Shown here in pieces: positions 4,680-5,179 of a stretch of 5,179 bases of DNA. Source of the stretch: an uncultured Eubacteriales bacterium (lineage in GTDB: Bacteria > Bacillota > Clostridia > Oscillospirales > Oscillospiraceae). Location: assembly GCA_902475515.1 (NCBI GenBank), contig CABSAB010000131.1, positions 1 to 5,179 of the forward strand, given 5' to 3'. Below the pieces are notes generated by a model. That model was not told where the DNA came from. It was given only the letters and a program-made list of their open reading frames with translations, and made no database searches. The stretch's first letter is position 1. Each line of letters opens with the position of its first letter. Made by a program: the position numbers and the translations under genes.

Positions 4680-5177
4680 CTATTGTTCTTCCACAGATAC
4701 GAGGGCTCCATCCCGGAGCGTCACGGCAAACTGCCGGCTGGCACTGCTGTCTTCCACACGGATGTAGGCCACCTCATCCTCGTAGCCCTCTACCGTCAGG
4801 TCCAGCTCTCTGAGATCGCCCAATTGCAGGAAGTATTGCTCAGGAGTCCCCGCCGCGGCGTCTGCGGCCTTGTGCCGGACTACCTTGGAATCCGAGGGGA
4901 TCTCCGGCAGTTCCTCCAGCTCCGCATAAAGCTCCCCGACACAGGTTTCCAACTCCTCCGGAGTCAGGACCGCATAGTCGTCCTCCTTGGGGAACTTGCC
5001 CAGCGACGCATACCGGGCCACGACATCCCAAAAGGAATCCTCAAAGTCGCCGCCATCCAGGAGCACGTCCAGCGCACATTGAATCTTCCCCATGGACAGC
5101 TGCAACGCCTCCGGGACCGGCGCGGGAGACAGGGTCGGCGAGGGGGAGCTGGATGTGCTGGTGCGCCGTGTGACGGC
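4680..5177 (-). CDS. Unrecognised protein with a Ser/Thr/Pro-rich linker (N-terminal part beyond the window)
   Basis: The last 165 residues of a gene that enters from the right edge; the frame is open to position 5177 and ends with TAG at 4680. Fragment residues 6-22 (TSTSSSPSPTLSPAPVP) are a low-complexity linker of the kind that separates a membrane anchor or N-terminal domain from an extracytoplasmic domain. What follows is acidic: residues about 23-90 look mainly helical (two Cys, rich in Glu and Asp), and residues about 110-165 look strand-rich, ending DGALVSVEEQ. An internal TTG at 5105 and an ATG at about 5093 exist but have no convincing ribosome binding site, and the linker reads in frame, so the gene is taken as partial. 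Possibilities are a lipoprotein, a membrane-anchored sensor or an anti-sigma-like protein. None is supported by a motif I can name. It probably forms a separate transcript from the small-protein pair. Confidence 0.7.
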   Translation of the reverse strand, partial: AVTRRTSTSSSPSPTLSPAPVPEALQLSMGKIQCALDVLLDGGDFEDSFWDVVARYASLGKFPKEDDYAVLTPEELETCVGELYAELEELPEIPSDSKVVRHKAADAAAGTPEQYFLQLGDLRELDLTVEGYEDEVAYIRVEDSSASRQFAVTLRDGALVSVEEQ

Positions 5178-5179
5178 CA

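Noticed and set aside
1..5179. CRISPR array, tRNA, rRNA or insertion sequence
   Set aside because: No regularly spaced repeats, cloverleaf, rRNA motifs, transposase frame or terminal repeats with target duplications were seen on either strand.

Overview
The window looks like chromosomal DNA from an anaerobic, GC-rich Firmicute, most likely a gut clostridium of the Oscillospiraceae type. This is inferred from GC-rich third codon positions, strong AGGAGG-type ribosome binding sites, use of TTG and GTG starts, and an arginine deiminase cluster with a YfcC/DcuC-type carrier. No taxonomic marker gene is present, so the assignment is tentative. Every supported gene lies on the minus strand, so transcription runs from the right edge to the left edge.

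In transcription order, the right edge (5177-4680) holds the C-terminal part of an unrecognised protein with a Ser/Thr/Pro-rich linker, followed by a UUCG-type hairpin at 4653-4668. A consensus promoter (TTGACA, 18-base spacer, TATAAT, 4550-4579) then drives two tandem, closely similar genes for small proteins of 71 and 69 residues (4493-4278 and 4252-4043). Each has a conserved soluble N-terminal half and a single C-terminal membrane segment.

Next is a 422-base gene-free stretch (3621-4042). It contains a second good promoter (3936-3965) and an unusually structured leader of about 310 bases before arcA. The leader has at least six hairpins in a row, and three of them end in U-runs like intrinsic terminators. 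Because the only convincing promoter lies upstream of all three, arcA expression probably depends on read-through or antitermination. This leader is the most interesting part of the window.

The left half is the arginine deiminase pathway: arcA (3620-2409, TTG start), arcB (2276-1284) and an arcD-like carrier (1257 to beyond position 1, GTG start). ArcA turns arginine into citrulline and ammonia. ArcB splits citrulline with phosphate into ornithine and carbamoyl phosphate. The carrier probably exchanges ornithine for arginine. A carbamate kinase (arcC), which would make ATP from carbamoyl phosphate, is not in the window and may lie further left. A 132-base arcA-arcB gap carries a stem-loop and a 10-base palindrome. 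The long open frames on the plus strand opposite arcB and arcD are GC-driven shadows.
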